From an uncultured Oxalobacteraceae bacterium (lineage in GTDB: Bacteria > Pseudomonadota > Gammaproteobacteria > Burkholderiales > Burkholderiaceae_D), in contig CAIWPG010000140.1 in the NCBI GenBank assembly GCA_903914535.1, forward strand, positions 1-64,000: a DNA stretch of 64,000 bases. Reading direction: 5' to 3'. Below the pieces are notes generated by a model that saw only the letters and a program-made list of their open reading frames with translations, was not told the DNA's origin and did not search any database. Position 1 is the first letter of the stretch. Every line of letters begins with the position of its first letter. A program made the position numbers and the translations under genes. Below, piece by piece: positions 19,751-30,286 of the stretch.

Positions 19751-21411
19751 TGAAAAATGTTAAATCAATGTTAGCTGCTCTGGCGCTGCTCGCAGTGAGT
19801 GGCCTTGCTGTGGCATCTCCGGATCTTGGTCAGGCAGTACAGCAACCGACCAACTGGACTGCGATCAGTATGTTCTCCGTGTTTGTTGTTTTTACTTTGT
19901 TCATTACTAAATGGGCGGCTAAAAAAACCCGTTCAGTCGCTGATTTCTATACGGCTGGCGGTGGTATTACCGGTTTTCAGAATGGTCTGGCGATTGCCGG
20001 TGACTATATGTCAGCCGCATCGTTCCTGGGTATTTCCGCTGCTGTGTATGCAAACGGTTACGATGGTTTGATTTACTCTATCGGCTTTTTAGTCGGCTGG
20101 CCTATCATTACGTTCTTAATGGCCGAGCGTTTGCGTAATCTGGGTCGTTTTACCTTTGCTGACGTTGCTGCATACCGCTTTAAACAGGCACCGATCCGGA
20201 TTTTTTCGGCTTCGGGTACGCTGGTGGTGGTCGCGTTTTACCTGATCGCACAAATGGTTGGCGCTGGTCAGCTGATTAAATTGTTATTTGGTCTGGAATA
20301 CTGGATCGCTGTGGTGATTGTTGGTACGCTGATGATGGTTTATGTGTTGTTTGGTGGTATGACCGCAACAACATGGGTGCAAATTATTAAAGCAGTGATG
20401 TTGCTGGCCGGTGCTACTTTCATGGCTTTCATCGTTATGTCGCAATTTAACTTCAGTCCTGAAGCATTATTTGCTAAATCAGTTGAAATTCATCAGAAAA
20501 AACAAGCCATCATGGGGCCGGGAACGTTTATTAAAGACCCGATTTCGGCGATTTCGTTTGGTATGGCACTTATGTTCGGTACAGCTGGTTTGCCGCATAT
20601 TCTGATGCGTTTCTTCACTGTACCAAGCGCTAAAGAAGCGCGTAAATCGGTATTTTGGGCAACAACATGGATTAGCTACTTTTACATTCTGACTTTTATT
20701 ATTGGTTTTGGTGCGATCGTGTTAGTAAGTGTCAACCCAGAATATAAAGATGCTGCCGGTAAGCTTCTCGGTGGTAATAATATGGCGGCGATTCATCTGG
20801 CTAAAGCGGTTGGCGGTAATGTGTTCCTCGGCTTTATTTCTGCTGTTGCGTTTGCAACGATTCTGGCTGTTGTTGCAGGTTTGACCCTCTCAGGCGCTTC
20901 TGCTGTATCGCATGATTTGTATGCGACAGTATTCATGAAAGGTAAAGCAACCGGCGCGAATGAACTGCGTGTTTCACGGATTACCACTATTTGCCTTGGT
21001 GTGATTGCTGTTGTGTTAGGGATAGTTTTTGAAAAACAAAATATTGCTTTCATGGTGTCGCTGGCTTTTGCGATTGCAGCATCTGCAAATTTCCCGGTAT
21101 TGTTTATGTCGGTGTTGTGGAAAAACTGTACAACGCGTGGTGCAACAATCGGTGGTTTTATGGGCTTGATTACGGCGGTCGGATTGACCATCGTATCTAA
21201 ATCGGTATGGGTTGATGTATTCCATCATCAAGATGCGATTTTCCCTTACACATCACCTGCATTGTTTTCAATGACAGCCGGTTTTGTTGGTATCTGGTTG
21301 TTCTCGGTACTTGATAATAGCGATCGTGCAGCAGAGGACCGTGCCGGTTATGAAGCACAACGTGTACGTTCTGAAACAGGTATCGGCGCTTCGACAACCT
21401 CAGGTCATTAA
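19750..21411 (+). CDS. actP: Cation/acetate symporter
   Basis: Sodium:solute symporter, [34 protein letters not shown]. Confidence 0.93.
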   Translation: MKNVKSMLAALALLAVSGLAVASPDLGQAVQQPTNWTAISMFSVFVVFTLFITKWAAKKTRSVADFYTAGGGITGFQNGLAIAGDYMSAASFLGISAAVYANGYDGLIYSIGFLVGWPIITFLMAERLRNLGRFTFADVAAYRFKQAPIRIFSASGTLVVVAFYLIAQMVGAGQLIKLLFGLEYWIAVVIVGTLMMVYVLFGGMTATTWVQIIKAVMLLAGATFMAFIVMSQFNFSPEALFAKSVEIHQKKQAIMGPGTFIKDPISAISFGMALMFGTAGLPHILMRFFTVPSAKEARKSVFWATTWISYFYILTFIIGFGAIVLVSVNPEYKDAAGKLLGGNNMAAIHLAKAVGGNVFLGFISAVAFATILAVVAGLTLSGASAVSHDLYATVFMKGKATGANELRVSRITTICLGVIAVVLGIVFEKQNIAFMVSLAFAIAASANFPVLFMSVLWKNCTTRGATIGGFMGLITAVGLTIVSKSVWVDVFHHQDAIFPYTSPALFSMTAGFVGIWLFSVLDNSDRAAEDRAGYEAQRVRSETGIGASTTSGH

Positions 21412-21484
21412 GACCAGATGGTGATGTAGCGTAAAGCTGGTGCAGTGGCAGTTATTGCACCGGCGTTTTACTTAAAGTTAAAAT

Positions 21485-21518
21485 AAAAACAGCCCGCTCG
21501 GGCTGTTTTTATTTTTTT
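21485..21518 (+). terminator. Intrinsic terminator downstream of actP
   Basis: AAAAACAGCCCG CTC GGGCTGTTTTT. Confidence 0.88.
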
Positions 21519-21561
21519 ATCGGATTTGTCTGTGTTTTTGTATTGAGTCGCACCGCCTATA

Positions 21562-22314
21562 TTATTTGAGTATGCCAAATACTTTGCCAATGATTTTGCT
21601 GCCCGTACCGATTGGATCCTGACGTATGGCTTTTTCTTCCTCGCCTATCATGTAAAACAGACCGTCCAGTGTCCGTTGTGTGACATAGTTTTCGACCGTC
21701 GATTGTTCTGGCGGCACGGTTGTCAGCTTGCCGATCTGACCGATGGCGGAATTATATTTGCTTGCCAGTCCGGAGCGATCTGTGATTTTTTTTACTTTTG
21801 GCAAAAATTCCTGGGTCAGTGACGCTGACGTTTTTTCTTTAAAAAAGGTCGTTACTGAGGTATCGCCACCGGTCAGAATATTTTTCGCATCAGTAAATGT
21901 CATGGATTTTATAGCGTTGATCAATAACGGTTTTGCCAGCGGTACGGCCGATTCTGCCGCCTGATTCATTGCCGTGACCAGATCATCCAGTTGCTGGCCA
22001 TAGCCCGCCATTTTTAAAAATGGTTTTGCCTGTTCTAAAATTTTTGGCAAGGGAATCTTTACTTTATCGTTATTTAAAAATCCCCCACTGACACCAAGTT
22101 TGGCTATGGCAGAATCGGAGCCCTGTTCAACGGCGGCTTTCAGTCCTGAGTTAGCTTCTTTGTCCGTTAGCTGATCCAGTGACTGTGTTTTTGGTGCAGT
22201 AGCATCGGCGGGTGTCGATAATTTTTTCAGGAAGTCGAGTGACTGCGCTGTGGCAGCCTGACAAGCGAGAAAACACACGGTAACAACGATGTGTTTTTGG
22301 AATGATCGTGGCAT
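21562..22314 (-). CDS. DUF4197 domain-containing protein
   Basis: Signal peptide; GLKAALEQG-like (GLKAAVEQGSDSAIAKLG), IPLPKxLEQA, VTxFFKEKT patterns. Confidence 0.85.
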   Translation of the reverse strand: MPRSFQKHIVVTVCFLACQAATAQSLDFLKKLSTPADATAPKTQSLDQLTDKEANSGLKAAVEQGSDSAIAKLGVSGGFLNNDKVKIPLPKILEQAKPFLKMAGYGQQLDDLVTAMNQAAESAVPLAKPLLINAIKSMTFTDAKNILTGGDTSVTTFFKEKTSASLTQEFLPKVKKITDRSGLASKYNSAIGQIGKLTTVPPEQSTVENYVTQRTLDGLFYMIGEEEKAIRQDPIGTGSKIIGKVFGILK

Positions 22315-22524
22315 GGTAACTCTTTCAGTAGCTGGACGTATGGGACAGGGCTTGAGTCAGTCCTGACGGATAAAGAAATGAATGTAGCATAACTCCCTGC
22401 CACTTTATATGAATATGCCCCAATCGCCCATATCTGCGTCCTGATCAGCACTGATGACGTTACGATGAACTATCCGGCGAGCGTAAGTTGAGGTATTACG
22501 CATTTTTTGATTCAATATCGTATA

Positions 22525-22548
22525 TAATAATAAGAATCATTCTCATAT
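22525..22548. promoter_or_regulatory. Fur box upstream of the PepSY gene
   Basis: AATAATAAGAATCATTCTCATAT matches Fur consensus AATGATAATCATTATC-type. Confidence 0.75.
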
Positions 22549-22701
22549 GAGATATTGAGTTGAGAGCAGCGTCAATAGTTGTTTTTTGTGAATATATCGT
22601 ACACAAAGCGATTTTGATGCTTACTGAAAATAGGATAACTGCTTGTTATCGCAACTTGTTGCGGATAGGGTGCGTTATGACAATTTTAAAGGCAGGGTTT
22701 T

Positions 22702-23400
22702 ATGAGCAATCTTCAACGCCAACTTCTTGATACCGGGATTCAGGGTAGTGGCATGTTTGGTGCTGTTCGTCAGGATGGTCGTTCGCGTCGGGCAGTATTT
22801 TTGAAATGGCTGCGTAAATTACACAGCTGGATCGGGTTATGGGGCGCGGCACTCGGTTTGTTGTTTGGTGCTACTGGCATCTTACTGAATCATCGCACTG
22901 TCTTGAAAATACCGGCTGCACAGGTACAGGAATCGACGGTGCAATTGCCGCTGCCTGATCCTGCTCCGGAAAATGCACAGGCGCTGGCTGAATGGCTGCA
23001 GAGTAAACTGGACGTCGACCGGCCTGCCGCCCTTGTGCGCAGTGAACCGGAAAAGCCGGTGGCATGGGGAGATAAAACCATGAAACAGCCGCCGCACTGG
23101 TCGGTAGTATTTAAAGCGCCGCGTGCTAATTTGCAGGCTGAATATTGGTTCGGCAATAATTTTGTCAGTGTTAAGCGTAGTGATAACAATTTTTTTGCCA
23201 TCCTGAATAATCTGCATAAGGGAACTGGTGCCGGTATCGGTTGGATATTGCTTGTCGATACTCTGGCGGGCAGCATTATTTTTTTGTCGCTTACCGGTAT
23301 TTTGTTATGGGTACTGACCAGTCGCCGACGCGTGATAGGTGCAGGTATCGGGCTGGTGTCGCTGACAGTCGCTGTTACGTTTGCTGTGATGGCAATGTAA
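22702..23400 (+). CDS. PepSY-associated TM helix domain protein
   Basis: LRKLHSWIGLWGAALGLLFGATGILLNHR and LHKGTGAGIGWILLVDTLAGSIIFLSLTGILLW. Confidence 0.85.
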   Translation: MSNLQRQLLDTGIQGSGMFGAVRQDGRSRRAVFLKWLRKLHSWIGLWGAALGLLFGATGILLNHRTVLKIPAAQVQESTVQLPLPDPAPENAQALAEWLQSKLDVDRPAALVRSEPEKPVAWGDKTMKQPPHWSVVFKAPRANLQAEYWFGNNFVSVKRSDNNFFAILNNLHKGTGAGIGWILLVDTLAGSIIFLSLTGILLWVLTSRRRVIGAGIGLVSLTVAVTFAVMAM

Positions 23401-23509
23401 TTCAGGGTCGTTCTTTATTTATAAGTGGAAAAAAATCCGTAATCTGCATCTGTCAGCAGTCTGGAACAGACATTGACTACGTTACCGTTCAATTGAATTA
23501 AACCATAAT

Positions 23510-24571
23510 TTATAAACCCAGGCTTTGTGCAGCCTGTGAGTAATGTTCGGTCTGGCAGACTTTGTCTGCAATCTGTTTCCAGTTATCGCTTGATTCAAGT
23601 AAGCCCCACCGGTGAAATTGTTCAAGGAACCACAGGCCATCACTGGCAAGCGGGTAATTCATTCCCTGTTCATCAAAAAAACGAATCGGTAATACGGCAG
23701 ACAATGCAGAATTACTTTCATTTTTAATTTCGCCCGATAGCTGCGATGCGATTAATTCCTGTGAAATATTGAGAAATTCCGGACGTGCCAGCCAGGTACT
23801 GGCAGTGGCTTTATTAACGGGATTTTCAAGCCAGCGACACGCTTCTAATATGGTGCGTATTAAGGCTTGCGCTGTGTTTGGGTAAAGGGCAGAAAATTCA
23901 CGACGACAGGCGAGTGCTTTTTCCGGATGGTTGGGCCAGATCTGACTGGAACTGACAATAATCCGCCCACAATTTTTGTTTTGTGCCACAGCATGCCATG
24001 GTTCACCGGCACAAAATCCATCGAGTTCACCTTGCGCCAGTGCTTCTGCCATCAGCGGCGGTGGAATGACAACACTTTCAATATCATTCAAGGGGTCAAT
24101 GCCTTGCTCCGCCAGCCAGTAATTTAACCACATTGCATGTGTGCCGGTCGGGAAGGTTTGTGCAAATACAGGTTTTCTGCCGAGATCCGCAAATACAGAT
24201 TTCAGCGATTTATTTTTGCCAAAAGCATCGGCTATCTGATTGGATACGGTAATCGCCTGACCATTCCTGTTCAGCGTCATTAAAATTGCCATGTCAGACT
24301 GAGGCCCGCCTAAACCAAGCTGGACACCATATACCAGACCATACAAGGTTTGTGCCGCATCCAGTTCTCCGGAAAGTAGTTTATCGCGAATTGCTGCCCA
24401 TGAAGCTTGCTTGCACAGTTCCAGCGTTAAGCCGTGTCGCTGATCAAAGTTCATCATGACAGCTGTGATTAAAGGTGCGCAATCAGTCAGCGGCAAAAAA
24501 CCGATACGCAGGTGTGAGCGTTCCGGTTGTGTAAATTCACATGAAGTGGAGGGATTGGCAGGCGTAGTCAT
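23510..24571 (-). CDS. nasS: Cytoplasmic nitrate sensor, CmpA/NrtA family without signal peptide
   Basis: RIGFLPLTDCAPL, LNYWLAEQGIDP, GFCAGEPWHAVA; adjacent to nasT. Confidence 0.88.
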   Translation of the reverse strand: MTTPANPSTSCEFTQPERSHLRIGFLPLTDCAPLITAVMMNFDQRHGLTLELCKQASWAAIRDKLLSGELDAAQTLYGLVYGVQLGLGGPQSDMAILMTLNRNGQAITVSNQIADAFGKNKSLKSVFADLGRKPVFAQTFPTGTHAMWLNYWLAEQGIDPLNDIESVVIPPPLMAEALAQGELDGFCAGEPWHAVAQNKNCGRIIVSSSQIWPNHPEKALACRREFSALYPNTAQALIRTILEACRWLENPVNKATASTWLARPEFLNISQELIASQLSGEIKNESNSALSAVLPIRFFDEQGMNYPLASDGLWFLEQFHRWGLLESSDNWKQIADKVCQTEHYSQAAQSLGL

Positions 24572-24582
24572 TCAGAAATTCC

Positions 24583-25158
24583 TTAATTTAACAGGTCTGC
24601 CATGGCGATAATTTGTCGGGCTACTTCTGCTATTTTCATCCCTTGCTTCATGGATTGATTACGCAATGTTTCATAGGCTTTGGCTTCGCTCATTTTTCTT
24701 TTATCCATTAACAATCCTTTGGCACGATCTATTAATTTACGATCAGCGAGCTCACCCTCTACATCTGCCAGTCGTTGACGTAAGCGGGCTTCTTCTGCAA
24801 ACCGTGCTAAAGCCACTGCAAGTATCGGCGCCAGTCTGGCAGGAGCTAATCCGTCGACGACATAGGTCGTCACACCGGCACCAACTGCTGCCCTGATAAG
24901 TTGCTGATCGGCGTCATGACTAAACATGACTACCGGTCGCGGTGCAGCTTTATGCATGAGCGCAAGCTGTTCTAATGTATCGCGGGAAGGCGATTCTGTG
25001 TCGACGATGACAATATCGGGGCGTTGCTGTTTTACTGCCTCCGACAACGCACGCGAAGTGACGATTAAAGGAAGAACCTCATAACCGTGTTCCATCAAGA
25101 CCTGGCAAAGTTCGGCGATGGGTTTATCAGTGTCGTTGACGAGAAGAATTCGGAGCAT
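24583..25158 (-). CDS. nasT: ANTAR domain response regulator
   Basis: Receiver domain plus ANTAR tail DRAKGLLMDKRKMSEAKAYETLRNQSM. Confidence 0.92.
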   Translation of the reverse strand: MLRILLVNDTDKPIAELCQVLMEHGYEVLPLIVTSRALSEAVKQQRPDIVIVDTESPSRDTLEQLALMHKAAPRPVVMFSHDADQQLIRAAVGAGVTTYVVDGLAPARLAPILAVALARFAEEARLRQRLADVEGELADRKLIDRAKGLLMDKRKMSEAKAYETLRNQSMKQGMKIAEVARQIIAMADLLN

Positions 25159-25323
25159 GGAGAAAAAAGTGGGTTAATTCGATGGAAAACCGTATCAGGC
25201 TCTTTATTTACAAGACTTACGCGAATTCTATTCTAATTTGTTTTCATTCCTATTTTCTTTTCATTTTTTTTGATATTAAGGTAGTACACAGCCGTAGTAA
25301 ATCCGTTGTGTTCGTTCTTATTT

Positions 25324-28300
25324 TTAATACACATCCCGCACATAGCGTTTTTCCTTGGACATGTCAGAAACATAGAGGATTGCTCCTGCGGCACTCATGC
25401 GCCCGTGCGTCTGTACTATTTGTTTGAGTGCGGCATCAACATCTTTCGCCATGCGGGTCGCATCGCCGCAAACGTAGAAATGTGCGCCTTGCTGCAACCA
25501 GGACCAGAGTTTGTCGCCGTGTTCCAGCATCCGGTGCTGAACATAGATTTTCTCGGCCTGATCACGCGAAAAAGCGGTATCCAGTCGTTCCAGCGTGCCT
25601 TGTTGTTGCATCGTTTCGAATTCGCTGCGGTAATAAAAATCTGTCGCAGCGCGTTGTTCGCCGAAAAACAGCCAGTTGCGCCCGGACCCGGCAATGGCCT
25701 TACGTTCCTGCAGGAAGGCACGAAACGGTGCGACACCGGTTCCCGGTCCTACCATAATGACATCTGTCTCCGGATTTGTTGGCAGACGGAATCCCGTCGA
25801 TTTTTGTAAGAAAATCGGCAACTGAACGTCTTTTGACCGGTCAGCCAGAAAGCCGGAGCATACGCCCGTGCGCGTCGGCCCGTCGCTGGCATAACGTACT
25901 GTGGATACCGTCAGATGTACTTCACCCGGATGTACTCTGGGGCTGGATGAAATAGAGTATAAACGCGGTTGCAGCGGTTTGAGGATCGATAAAAGTGCCG
26001 GCGCATCGCAAGGGAACGGAAATGCCTGGAACAGATCGATTGCTTGTCTGCCCCATAACCACTGCTTAAGTTCTGCCGCGTGGTCCGGTTCAAGTAACTT
26101 AATGAGTGCGGTATGGCCGGAACGTTGTTTGACAAAGCGGAGCAAATCGGGTGTGATACGCCCGATTTCATAGTGGTGCAATAAAGCTTCTGACAAAGGC
26201 ATCTGGCCGTGATCTTTCACTGTCACCGGCGTTGCTTCTGCAAGCTTAAACGTTGACAGAATATCCCTGACGAGCACCGGACAGTTGGTCGGCCAGACTC
26301 CCAGCGCATCGCCGGCTTCATAGCCGAATTCGCTATTGTTTACTTCAAAGACGTATTGGCGGATTTCTTTTTCAGCACCCGGAGCACTGAGCAGATCGTT
26401 ACGTAATACCTTAGAAAGCAGAGGCTGTGCGCGGCTATAAACCGGCTTGGTCGTTTTGGTCAGTGCCGCATTGACTGATGTCAGCCATTGCCTGGCTGGG
26501 TCATGGAAATCCGGTTCGCAATCCACCCGTGCCACAAGGCGCTGTGCACCAAGTGCCTCCAGTCGTGCATCAAGTTTGCGGCCAAAGCCGCAGAACTGGT
26601 CGTAATTGGAGTCGCCGAAGGCCAGTACTGCGAAACGGGTATGGCTCAGATCGGGTACTTTATCTTGTTGTAAGGAATTCCATAAAGCAATGCCATTTTC
26701 CGGCGGGTCGCCGTCGCCAAAGGTACTTGCCAGCAGTAATACGCTATCGGCCTGTGCTAATTCTCCTACACTGACTGCATCCATCGCAGCGACACGCACG
26801 TTACGGCCTTCTTCTTTCAGTCTGGCTGCACACTCGGCAGCAAGACCTTCTGCATTGCCGGTGGAGGAAGCCCACAGCATGAGTACCGGGGGGGCTGTTT
26901 TGATGGTAACAGCTTCTGTTGCTACAGGGGCCGATACGGGTGCCGGTAGCGTGCTTGTTTGTGTATCGCTGTTTGTTACCCAGGTGCGTGCAAACAATCC
27001 TGCCAGGATACCGTCTAAAAACAGCCGTTTTTCCGGCATCAGTGGCGCACTGGCAGGCAGTGTCGGTATGCCGCCAAGTTTGCGTCCCTCTTCATTACGC
27101 AACCCTGATAAATAGCCTTGCATGTACAACTGTTCATGAGGTTCCAGTGTAATGTCAGGAGCCGAATCCAGACCTAGTAAGCGGGCTAAGGCATTGATTT
27201 GCATGATGTCGAGTTCCTGTGAACGTGGGACTGTTGTGCCTGCGCTGGCAAGAACAGCATTGTTCTCGCTGATTGCAGATATGTTGGCCGGTTCCGGCGC
27301 GACAAGTGATAAGACGACAGCACAAAATTTGAATTCAGGTTGTTGTGAAATAGGGTCAATGGCATCGTTGGTGACGGCATTGATTGCCAGGTCTTCTCCA
27401 AATACATCATTCCAGTGAAACGGCGCAAAGCAGTTGCCAGCTTGTACGCGATCAGTCACTACTGCCGGTAATACGGCACGGCCGCGTCGTGAGCGTACCT
27501 CAACTTTATCCTTATCGCGAATACCAAGCGCAGCAGCATCTTCCGGATGCAGTTCGACGAACGGCCCGGGATTGAGCTTGTTCAGCGTGGCGATCTTGCC
27601 GGTTTTGCTCATCGTATGCCATTGGTGCTGCAAGCGTCCGGTATTAAGAACGAACGGGAATTCCGTGTCCGGCATTTCAGCCGGTGGCATGTGTGGTCGT
27701 GCCAGGAAGATGGCTTTGCCGCGTTCTGTAGCAAACACGATGCGTGGACATCTGCCGTCAGCTGTTCTTGTGAGAGTCTGGCTAAGGCCATTATTCAGAT
27801 ACCGTATCGGATTGCGATCTGATGCCTCGTCCGGTGCACACGGCCACTGCAAAGGTGTTTCGCGCAAACGTGCATAAGTGGCACCCCGTATGTCATAGCC
27901 TGTTTTAGGGTTCCATGCCTGTTTGATTTCCTCAAATACTTCCGCCGCCGAGCTGTAACTGAATGCCTGCGCATAACCCATCTCACAGGCAACCCGTGCA
28001 ATAATTTGCCAGTCGGGTAGTGTGGCGCCCGGAGGGGCCACGGCTTGTTGCATCAGTGTCAGATTGCGCTCCGAATTGATCATGACACCTTCGGCTTCCG
28101 CCCACAGCGCGCCCGGCAGCAGAATATCGGCATAGAGGTTGGTTTCGGTGTCAAGGAAAGCGTCTTGCGTAATAACCAGTTCTGCGGCTTGCAGCGCAGC
28201 GATGACGTTTTTGCGGTTGGGCACGGTTGCCACCGGGTTGGTGCAAATGATCCAGCATGCTTTGATGTTCCCTGCCAGTATATTCTCAAACATCGCTACC

Positions 28301-29448
28301 GTACCGCCGCCGGTTTCCTGCCGTAAGCTGCCGGAAGGGATATTCCACATATCTTCGATGAAAGTACGATCTTTTTCAGCCAGTACCGAACGCTGACCAG
28401 GCAGCCCGGGTCCCATGTAACCCATTTCCCGGCCACCCATTGCGTTGGGCTGGCCAGTAAGAGAAAATGGTCCGCTCCCCGGCCGGCAAATTGCCCCGGT
28501 TGCCAGGCTTAAATTACATAAAGCATTCGTGTTCCACGTGCCGTGTGTGCTTTGATTGAGCCCCATCGTCCAGCAGCTCATCCAGTTCTGTGCTTCGCCT
28601 ATCCACTGTGCGGCTTGATGAATGTCAGCTTCCGGCAATCCTGTGATTTCCGCTACTTTTTCCGGCGGATAATCCGCCAAAAATTCTGGCATGACTTCCC
28701 AGCCTTCGGTGAATTCCTCAATAAAAGCAGGATCGGTGTGGCCATTCTTAAGCAACAGATGCAATAAACCGTTGAGCAGAGCCAGATCGGTGCCGGGTTT
28801 TATTTGCAGAAACAGATTTGCTTTATCTGCGGTGCCATTGCGACGCGGATCGACTACAATTAGCCTGGCACCCGCTTTGACCCGATCCATCATGCGCAAG
28901 AACAGAATGGGATGGCAATCGGCCATGTTGGCGCCGCTCACGAAGAATAAATCTGTCTGGTCAAAATCCTGGTATGAACCGGGCGGACCATCTGAGCCCA
29001 GCGAGAGCTTGTAGCCGCTGCCCGCACTCGCCATACAGAGACGTGAGTTTGATTCGATATTGTTGGTACGAACGAAGCCTTTGGCAAGTTTATTGATCAG
29101 GTATTGCGCTTCCAGCGACATTTGGCCGGATACGTAAAACGATAATGCATCCGGGCCGTGTGCGTCCAGAATAGCCCGCAATCGTTGGGCTGTTTCACGA
29201 ATGGCGGCATCCATCCCGACCTGTACCGGTTCATTATTGCGGTTATGGCGTAAGTATGCCGATTCCATCCGTCCTGATTCTGTGATGGCTTGCGCACAGG
29301 TATTGCCCTTGGTGCAAAGTCGTCCAAAGTTGCTTGGATGTTGTTTGTCTCCCATAATCTTAATGACGCGATTGTCTGTGACCTCCATGATAATGCCGCA
29401 TCCTACTCCGCAATAAGGGCAAACAGATTTAATGGTTTTTATTGTCAT
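25324..29448 (-). CDS. nasA: Assimilatory nitrate reductase fused to a diflavin (CysJ-type) reductase
   Basis: N-terminal [10 protein letters not shown] nitrate reductase; flavodoxin segment [28 protein letters not shown] reductase domain ([36 protein letters not shown]) in one 1374-aa ORF. Confidence 0.93.
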   Translation of the reverse strand: MTIKTIKSVCPYCGVGCGIIMEVTDNRVIKIMGDKQHPSNFGRLCTKGNTCAQAITESGRMESAYLRHNRNNEPVQVGMDAAIRETAQRLRAILDAHGPDALSFYVSGQMSLEAQYLINKLAKGFVRTNNIESNSRLCMASAGSGYKLSLGSDGPPGSYQDFDQTDLFFVSGANMADCHPILFLRMMDRVKAGARLIVVDPRRNGTADKANLFLQIKPGTDLALLNGLLHLLLKNGHTDPAFIEEFTEGWEVMPEFLADYPPEKVAEITGLPEADIHQAAQWIGEAQNWMSCWTMGLNQSTHGTWNTNALCNLSLATGAICRPGSGPFSLTGQPNAMGGREMGYMGPGLPGQRSVLAEKDRTFIEDMWNIPSGSLRQETGGGTVAMFENILAGNIKACWIICTNPVATVPNRKNVIAALQAAELVITQDAFLDTETNLYADILLPGALWAEAEGVMINSERNLTLMQQAVAPPGATLPDWQIIARVACEMGYAQAFSYSSAAEVFEEIKQAWNPKTGYDIRGATYARLRETPLQWPCAPDEASDRNPIRYLNNGLSQTLTRTADGRCPRIVFATERGKAIFLARPHMPPAEMPDTEFPFVLNTGRLQHQWHTMSKTGKIATLNKLNPGPFVELHPEDAAALGIRDKDKVEVRSRRGRAVLPAVVTDRVQAGNCFAPFHWNDVFGEDLAINAVTNDAIDPISQQPEFKFCAVVLSLVAPEPANISAISENNAVLASAGTTVPRSQELDIMQINALARLLGLDSAPDITLEPHEQLYMQGYLSGLRNEEGRKLGGIPTLPASAPLMPEKRLFLDGILAGLFARTWVTNSDTQTSTLPAPVSAPVATEAVTIKTAPPVLMLWASSTGNAEGLAAECAARLKEEGRNVRVAAMDAVSVGELAQADSVLLLASTFGDGDPPENGIALWNSLQQDKVPDLSHTRFAVLAFGDSNYDQFCGFGRKLDARLEALGAQRLVARVDCEPDFHDPARQWLTSVNAALTKTTKPVYSRAQPLLSKVLRNDLLSAPGAEKEIRQYVFEVNNSEFGYEAGDALGVWPTNCPVLVRDILSTFKLAEATPVTVKDHGQMPLSEALLHHYEIGRITPDLLRFVKQRSGHTALIKLLEPDHAAELKQWLWGRQAIDLFQAFPFPCDAPALLSILKPLQPRLYSISSSPRVHPGEVHLTVSTVRYASDGPTRTGVCSGFLADRSKDVQLPIFLQKSTGFRLPTNPETDVIMVGPGTGVAPFRAFLQERKAIAGSGRNWLFFGEQRAATDFYYRSEFETMQQQGTLERLDTAFSRDQAEKIYVQHRMLEHGDKLWSWLQQGAHFYVCGDATRMAKDVDAALKQIVQTHGRMSAAGAILYVSDMSKEKRYVRDVY

Positions 29449-29452
29449 ATAA

Positions 29453-29734
29453 TTACCTGTTTCGTGCGTGAAGACTCAGTCCAAGTGCTTTGACCAGGGT
29501 GATGATTGCTGAAAATTCAGGACTACCCTCTGGTGATATCAGTTGATCCAGGTATTCGTTTGATAAACCGGTTTCTTGTGCCAGCTTTGCTACGCCGTGC
29601 GCCCGGGCGATATCACCCAATATTTCGACAATAAGCGCAGGATCACCTTCTGAAACGCACATTTCAAAATGGGTAGTGCGGCCGCCGTTACGTAATTTTG
29701 TGGCAGAAGTCCGGTTTATTTTCAGGGCAGGCAT
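29453..29734 (-). CDS. HigA-type addiction module antidote protein (HTH)
   Basis: [58 protein letters not shown] matches the antidote protein pattern; start at MPALKIN preferred. Confidence 0.82.
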   Translation of the reverse strand: MPALKINRTSATKLRNGGRTTHFEMCVSEGDPALIVEILGDIARAHGVAKLAQETGLSNEYLDQLISPEGSPEFSAIITLVKALGLSLHARNR

Positions 29735-29894
29735 CGTTTGACTTTTCAATGTTAGACGGTAGTGTCGCACTGCACAGGAACTGTCGCGACTGAGCGAACA
29801 TTCAATTGTTTCTAATCCCGGATATTGAGCCATAACAACATGGCGCTGGCGACGCCAAGCTGTGACGGGTTGGTGTGTCCGGTTATCGCAGCTT

Positions 29895-30242
29895 TCATGC
29901 AGCAACCCAAACCTTCCCGTCGTTAATGCGTGCGGTGTATGTGCAAACGGAATGTTGCGGGGCTTCCAGGCATTCGCCGGTTCGTAAATCAAAGTGATGC
30001 TTGTAAATGGGTGAGGCAACGACAATGCGCTCTCCCAGATTGCCGATCAGCCCGCGTGACAATACGGCGGCATTGGAATTAGGGTCATAATTATCTATCG
30101 CAAATATACGGTCTTCCCCGTCATTGACATGAAAAACAGCGACTTGTTCACCGTTGATCAGTGCACACACTCCGGTGTTGGGAATAATTTCATCCAGATT
30201 GCAAACTGGAATCCAATTTTTTATGTGGTGCTTGCTGTGCAT
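29895..30242 (-). CDS. nirD: Nitrite reductase (NAD(P)H) small subunit
   Basis: Rieske-like fold protein, VCNLDEIIPNTGVCALINGEQVAVFHV; downstream of nirB. Confidence 0.92.
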   Translation of the reverse strand: MHSKHHIKNWIPVCNLDEIIPNTGVCALINGEQVAVFHVNDGEDRIFAIDNYDPNSNAAVLSRGLIGNLGERIVVASPIYKHHFDLRTGECLEAPQHSVCTYTARINDGKVWVAA

Positions 30243-30286
30243 TTCTTTTTCTCCCGGTTTCAGTTGAATACGAGTTTCGGTGCTGT

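Noticed and set aside
25159-25323. Second ANTAR leader between nasA and nasT
   Set aside because: No paired A1/G4 hexaloop hairpins followed by a terminator were found
29735-30025. N-terminal extension of the antidote-like ORF to 190 aa
   Set aside because: It overlaps nirD in another frame and the extension shows no domain; MPALKIN at 29734 is the likely start
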